NCBI GenBank assembly: GCA_041397625.1
Contig: JAWKWH010000001.1
Coordinates: 434,001 to 498,000, forward strand
DNA: 64,000 nt
Reading direction: 5' to 3'
Origin: JAWKWH01 sp041397625
Lineage (GTDB): Bacteria; Pseudomonadota; Alphaproteobacteria; Rhizobiales; Rhizobiaceae
Shown here piece after piece: positions 59,935 through 64,000 of this stretch. The notes below the pieces were generated by a model. It saw nothing but the letters and a program-made list of their open reading frames with translations. It ran no database searches and had not been told where the DNA came from. Position 1 is the stretch's first letter; each line of letters opens with the position of its first letter. Both the position numbers and the translations under genes were made by a program.

Positions 59935-62900
59935 ATGCGCAAACACACTTCCTATCTCGATTCCCTCAACGAAGGGCGGCAGCGCCGTTCGCGCACGTCG
60001 CTGGACGATCTGGATCGGACCCTTCGCGGACTTGAGGAAAGGATTGGGTCGGGCAGGGGTGCGTCGATGCGCTCGGCCGGCGCCGCCGCGTCGCGGGACA
60101 TGGCCGACCGGTTCCGCAATCTCGGTTCGGGCCGCCGCGATGAAGCGCGCGACAGGCACACGGCGGACCACGATCGCGTTCCCTCCAGCGCGTCGTTCAA
60201 GACGCTGGCGCACGACATCGAACTGGCCCGCGTTCAGGAGAAGAATGTCACGGCCGTCGAAACCATCGCCGCGGAACTGAAAAGCCTGCGCAACGAACTT
60301 CACAACAACATGGCGACCGGCCTTCAACGCGAATTCGATTCGCTTCGCGCCGACATCGCCGAAACCTACCGCGCCACCCAGTCCGGTGTGGCTGGCAAGG
60401 AATTGAGCGACGACATCGCCCGGCTTTCCGACAATATCAGGGCCCTGGCCCAGCGCAGCGACGACAGCGGCATCAACATGCTGCGACTCGAGCTCGAAGA
60501 GGTCAAACGGGCCCTGGGCGCGCTGGCCCGCGAGGAGACGATCCAGCAGTTCAACGAGCGCTGGGACGATCTCGATCGGCGCTGGGATGCGATGCGTGGC
60601 GGAGACCGGCACGACCTGGCCGGCGAACCGGAATTCCAGGCGCTGGCGGCCCGCCTCGAGGACATCGGCGATGCCGTCAACAATCTGCCGGGCTCGCTGC
60701 CGCTGGGTTCGCTGGACGACAAATTGCACATACTCGCCGAGGCCGTCGAGCATCTTTCGAGAAATCAGGAACCGGTAGCACCGCAGTCGCTGGACCTGAT
60801 CGAACAGCGGCTCGACGAAATCTCCCGCGCCATCGTGGCATCTTCGGTTTCCGTGCAAGCGGCGGTGCCGAGCTCCGAACCGTTCGAGCGCATCGAGGCG
60901 CGCATCTCGTCCCTGGCCCGCCAGATCGAGGAGCTGACCGAGACCCAGGCCTCGCCATATCTGCTCGAGCGCATCGATTCGCTGGCGCAGCGACTCGAGC
61001 ATTTCTCCGATGGTTCCGGTTCACATCCTGACGCCGTCGACAATCTTGCCGCCCAGGTCGCGGCGCTGGCCGAGAAGATCGACAGCGGCGCGGACGGCGC
61101 CGGATCCGAGCCGCTGCTGCGCGAGCTCGAGCACAGATATGCGCGCCTTTCCGAGATGTTCGAGCGCCAGCAGGACGCAACGGAACAGCAAGGCCGGGCA
61201 TTGCTGCGCGATCTGGAGGACAGGCTGGACGCATTGGCGGGCGCCGCCGGCGAGACTGGCGTTTCGGCGGGCATCGGTCAGGAGACGCTGATCCACGCGC
61301 TCGATTCGCGTTTCGAGGAACTGGCCCGGCATCTCGATGCACGGATGTCCTCGCAAGGCGCCGACGGCACGGTCCTGCGTGGCATGGAAGAACGCCTCGC
61401 CGAAATCTCGGCGCGCCTCGACGGTTCGACATCGCCGGCCGCCGGTGTCGACAACGATCTCATACGCAGTCTGGAGGGTCAGATTGCCGGCCTTACCCAG
61501 CATCTGCAGCGCCCCGATTCGGTCATACCGGATCAGGACGATGTCGGTCCGCGCATCCGCGAGATCGAACAGGCGCTCGCCAACAATCGCGAGCAGATTG
61601 TCCAGGCGGCGCGCGAAGCCGCCGAGAGCGCGATCCGTGCATTGCCTGTCGATGCCGGCAGCGCGCCTTCAGTCCTTGCGCTGACCGACGATCTGAAAGC
61701 GCTCGAGCGGCTGACCCGGAATTCCGACGAACGCAATTCGCGCACCTTCGAGGCGATTCACGACACGCTGCTGAAGATCGTCGACCGGCTGGCGTCGCTT
61801 GAGAAGACCGCCTCCGGTGGTCTCGCAAAAACCGCCGGCGAATCGACGCAGCTCGACGAATATCAGACGCCATCCATCGAACCGGGTGAACATGATCACG
61901 CGACGTTCGACCGGCCGATCGAACCCGCGGACGCCTCGTCTCGCGACCTGGCCGGTGAAATTCCCGCCGGATCTGGCAGGAGGTCCATGCTGGGTGGTTT
62001 CGCGCGCGCGCTCAAGGGACGTGGCGCTGCGGACGAGCGCGTCGAACCGCAGGCCTTCGCCGCCGAACATCCCGTCGACGATCGGGACGAGGCCGTGGCC
62101 GAGATGGTTCTGGACGACGAAGACGCCAACACGCCGCTTGAGCCGGGTTCCGGCGCGCCGGATCTCGACGCCATCGTAGAGCGTGTGCGGCAGGACAAGA
62201 AGGGAAGTGCCGTCGCCGGAGCGGACGAAACCGGCAAGTCCGACTTCATTGCCGCAGCGCGCCGCGCCGCGCAGGCTGCGGCGGCCGAAGCGGAGACCAC
62301 CAGAAGTCGCGCCAACAACCGTCGGTCGGGTGGCCATTCCACTGCGATGGGCGTCCTGCAGCGTGGCCGCAAACCGATCCTCATCGGCGCCAGTGTTCTG
62401 CTGATCGCCCTTGCCGGCCTGCAACTGGGCAAGGCCTTCCTGGGCAGTGACGGCGCTCGCACGGTCGCCGACATGCCGGCCATGGAAGACAGCACTGCCG
62501 CCGACGACACGGCCGCAGGCGACATGGATGCCGATGGCGAGGCGATTGCCGACGAGGATATTGCCGAAGCGGCTTCCGCCAGCTCCGATGTCCGGGTCGT
62601 CGAACCGAACGACACGGCCGCCACTGCCGATAGCGCTTCCGCCATGGCCCCCGGGCCGGACATGGTGGCGGAGAAGACCGACGACATGGCCGCCGTCAAG
62701 CCGGACTTGACGCCCGCGCCTACCGCGACGATTACCCAGGTGCCGGTCGAGGCCGGTCCGGTCGCCTTGCGTGAAGCCGCCGAAACCGGTGATGCCAAGG
62801 CACTTTACGAGGTCGCTTCGCGCTACGCCGAGGGTCGTGGCGTTCAGTCGGATCTCAAGAAGGCGGCCAAATGGTATCGGGCGGCGGCTGATCTAGGCTT

Positions 62901-63588
62901 CGCTCCCGCCCAGTACCGGATCGGCAACTTCTACGAAAAAGGTCTCGGCATCGAGCGCGACGCCGCCAAGGCGATGACCTGGTATCAGCTCGCTGCCGAA
63001 CAGGGCAATGCCAGCGCCATGCACAATCTGGCGGTTCTGTTTGCGATGGGAGCCGGCGGCCAGACCGACAATGAATCGGCCGCGCGCTGGTTCGGCAAGG
63101 CGGCAGAACTCGGGGTCAAGGACAGCCAGTTCAATCTCGGCATCCTGTCGGCCAAGGGCGTTGGGCTGAAACAGGATCTGGAAGCCTCCTACAAATGGTT
63201 CGCGCTCGCTGCGAACACCGGCGACAAGGATGCCGCCGCCAAGCGCGACGAGATCGCCAACGCACTTCGTCCAGAGCAGTTGGCCAATGCCCGCGCCGCC
63301 GTCGATCTCTGGAAGGCCAAGCCGCTGGTCGCCGACGCCAACACCGTGGTTGTGCCGGCGGAATGGACCGAGGACAGTTCACGCACCGCCGCCGTTGACA
63401 TGAAGCAGGCGGTCAAGAACATCCAGCTTATCCTGAACAACAACGGCTATGACGCTGGTCCTGCCGACGGCATGATGGGCGAGCGCACGAGGAACGCGAT
63501 TGTCGCGTTCCAGAAAGCTAATGACATGCCGGCCACAGGTGAGGTCGACGAGGCGCTGGTGAAGGCGCTGCTGGCGCTCAACGAGTGA
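59935..63588 (+). CDS. podJ: PodJ-like polar localisation protein
   Basis: A 1217-residue membrane scaffold. Order: a long N-terminal cytoplasmic part (residues 1 to about 740) with repeated coiled-coil heptads; a low-complexity Ala/Arg segment; one membrane helix at about 812-835 (ILIGASVLLIALAGLQLGKA); an acidic Thr/Ala-rich periplasmic linker; Sel1-type repeats at about 945-1100 (KKAAKWYRAAADLGFAPAQY, KAMTWYQLAAEQGNASAMHN); and a C-terminal peptidoglycan-binding domain (QLILNNNGYDAGPADGMMGE). This is the PodJ architecture; PodJ organises the new cell pole in Caulobacter and Agrobacterium. ATG 59935 is chosen over TTG 59929. Confidence 0.9.
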   Translation: MRKHTSYLDSLNEGRQRRSRTSLDDLDRTLRGLEERIGSGRGASMRSAGAAASRDMADRFRNLGSGRRDEARDRHTADHDRVPSSASFKTLAHDIELARVQEKNVTAVETIAAELKSLRNELHNNMATGLQREFDSLRADIAETYRATQSGVAGKELSDDIARLSDNIRALAQRSDDSGINMLRLELEEVKRALGALAREETIQQFNERWDDLDRRWDAMRGGDRHDLAGEPEFQALAARLEDIGDAVNNLPGSLPLGSLDDKLHILAEAVEHLSRNQEPVAPQSLDLIEQRLDEISRAIVASSVSVQAAVPSSEPFERIEARISSLARQIEELTETQASPYLLERIDSLAQRLEHFSDGSGSHPDAVDNLAAQVAALAEKIDSGADGAGSEPLLRELEHRYARLSEMFERQQDATEQQGRALLRDLEDRLDALAGAAGETGVSAGIGQETLIHALDSRFEELARHLDARMSSQGADGTVLRGMEERLAEISARLDGSTSPAAGVDNDLIRSLEGQIAGLTQHLQRPDSVIPDQDDVGPRIREIEQALANNREQIVQAAREAAESAIRALPVDAGSAPSVLALTDDLKALERLTRNSDERNSRTFEAIHDTLLKIVDRLASLEKTASGGLAKTAGESTQLDEYQTPSIEPGEHDHATFDRPIEPADASSRDLAGEIPAGSGRRSMLGGFARALKGRGAADERVEPQAFAAEHPVDDRDEAVAEMVLDDEDANTPLEPGSGAPDLDAIVERVRQDKKGSAVAGADETGKSDFIAAARRAAQAAAAEAETTRSRANNRRSGGHSTAMGVLQRGRKPILIGASVLLIALAGLQLGKAFLGSDGARTVADMPAMEDSTAADDTAAGDMDADGEAIADEDIAEAASASSDVRVVEPNDTAATADSASAMAPGPDMVAEKTDDMAAVKPDLTPAPTATITQVPVEAGPVALREAAETGDAKALYEVASRYAEGRGVQSDLKKAAKWYRAAADLGFAPAQYRIGNFYEKGLGIERDAAKAMTWYQLAAEQGNASAMHNLAVLFAMGAGGQTDNESAARWFGKAAELGVKDSQFNLGILSAKGVGLKQDLEASYKWFALAANTGDKDAAAKRDEIANALRPEQLANARAAVDLWKAKPLVADANTVVVPAEWTEDSSRTAAVDMKQAVKNIQLILNNNGYDAGPADGMMGERTRNAIVAFQKANDMPATGEVDEALVKALLALNE

Positions 63589-63727
63589 TCTGTCGCCGGG
63601 GCGCGAAGCGGCCCGGTCCTTGCCGCAGACGACCTGCGCGCCGATTGTAACCATCGCTGGCGATCATGGTTTGACAGGCGGCGTCGTTGGGCGCAAGACA
63701 GGTTGACAAGCCGTAACGTCGTCTCTT

Positions 63728-64000
63728 GTGCAACCAACGTCGAGTTTCCGGGTGGGCATCTATCTCCCCATCGCCGAGTTGTCGGCCAACATGTTCATAC
63801 TGCTGGCGATGGGGGCGGCGGTCGGCTTTCTGTCCGGCATGTTCGGCGTCGGCGGCGGCTTTCTGATCACGCCGCTGCTGATCTTCTACAACATCCCGCC
63901 CGCCGTCGCCGTGGCCACCGGCGCCAACCAGGTCATCGCCTCGTCCTTCTCAGGCGCGCTCGCCCATATGCGCCGCGGCACGCTCGATTTCAAACTGGGC
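63728..64000 (+). CDS. Sulfite exporter TauE/SafE family protein (3' truncated)
   Basis: The frame runs off the right end after 91 codons. The visible part has the TauE/SafE first repeat: FILLAMGAAVGFLSGMFGVG followed by GGFLITPLLIFYNIPPAVAV and ATGANQVIASSFSGALAH. The family moves anions such as sulfite or sulfoacetate, but assignments within it are weak. GTG 63728 or GTG 63752 is the likely start; no ATG fits. The upstream 139 bp holds nothing clear. Confidence 0.9.
   Translation, partial: MQPTSSFRVGIYLPIAELSANMFILLAMGAAVGFLSGMFGVGGGFLITPLLIFYNIPPAVAVATGANQVIASSFSGALAHMRRGTLDFKLG

Overview
The window is high-GC DNA from an alphaproteobacterium, most likely of the order Hyphomicrobiales (Rhizobiales). 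The taxonomic signals are gcrA, a podJ-like polarity gene, an FYDLN-acid protein divergent from aroA, a class II (Agrobacterium CP4-like) EPSP synthase, the long two-domain dCTP deaminase, class I lysyl-tRNA synthetase, ALA synthase-type hemA and a SAM-II riboswitch ahead of metZ. The exact genus cannot be read from the sequence. Coding density is high. I see no insertion sequence, prophage, CRISPR array or rRNA, and one tRNA. The first and last genes run off the window.

Layout. 1-3.1 kb: a TrxR-like ferredoxin reductase (5' truncated) coupled to a [2Fe-2S] ferredoxin, then a filament-like coiled-coil protein. 3.1-8.5 kb: the aroA-SDR-cmk-rpsA block on the minus strand, with an unusual short-chain dehydrogenase inserted, then a divergent FYDLN protein and tRNA-Ala(GGC). 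8.9-17.4 kb: a cytoplasmic biotin/DMSO-type molybdoenzyme, a broken sugar-isomerase fragment, a small membrane protein, a MATE transporter, galE, hemA, an aminotransferase and mscL. 17.6-23.6 kb: a transporter-fused hybrid histidine kinase, a LuxR-type response regulator and a second kinase-less SSS-like protein, resembling a CrbS/CrbR acetate-switch module. 23.7-30 kb: a thioesterase, a small periplasmic protein, DUF952, pyrD, dcd, a riboswitch-controlled metZ, a CDP-alcohol phosphatidyltransferase and apaG. 30-38 kb: an RND efflux pump with its fusion protein, then argD-argF-hslO. 38.4-40 kb: gcrA and ppk2.

39.9-45.2 kb is the most interesting part. It holds luxR, luxI, an isomerase-like crotonase and a membrane glycosyltransferase, all co-oriented and closely spaced, with a strong hairpin burying the luxI ribosome-binding site; a divergent orphan periplasmic binding protein lies beside luxR. 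This looks like a quorum-sensing locus that makes a tailored (possibly unsaturated) acyl-homoserine lactone and may drive a surface polysaccharide.

45.2-51.5 kb: two sterol-desaturase-family membrane proteins, a TerB-like protein, lysK, a secreted SNase-like protein next to an S24 (LexA-like) regulator, and a thioesterase. 51.5-59.4 kb: a beta-oxidation operon (two acyl-CoA dehydrogenases, a PaaI thioesterase, a thiolase, FadB-type multifunctional enzyme) with an internally deleted glutathione S-transferase remnant and a palindromic repeat inside it. It ends in a strong terminator and starts at an operator whose core recurs upstream of the adjacent MerR regulator. 59.9-64 kb: podJ and the start of a TauE/SafE transporter.

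Functional names rest on motifs and domain order recognised by eye; no database search was run.
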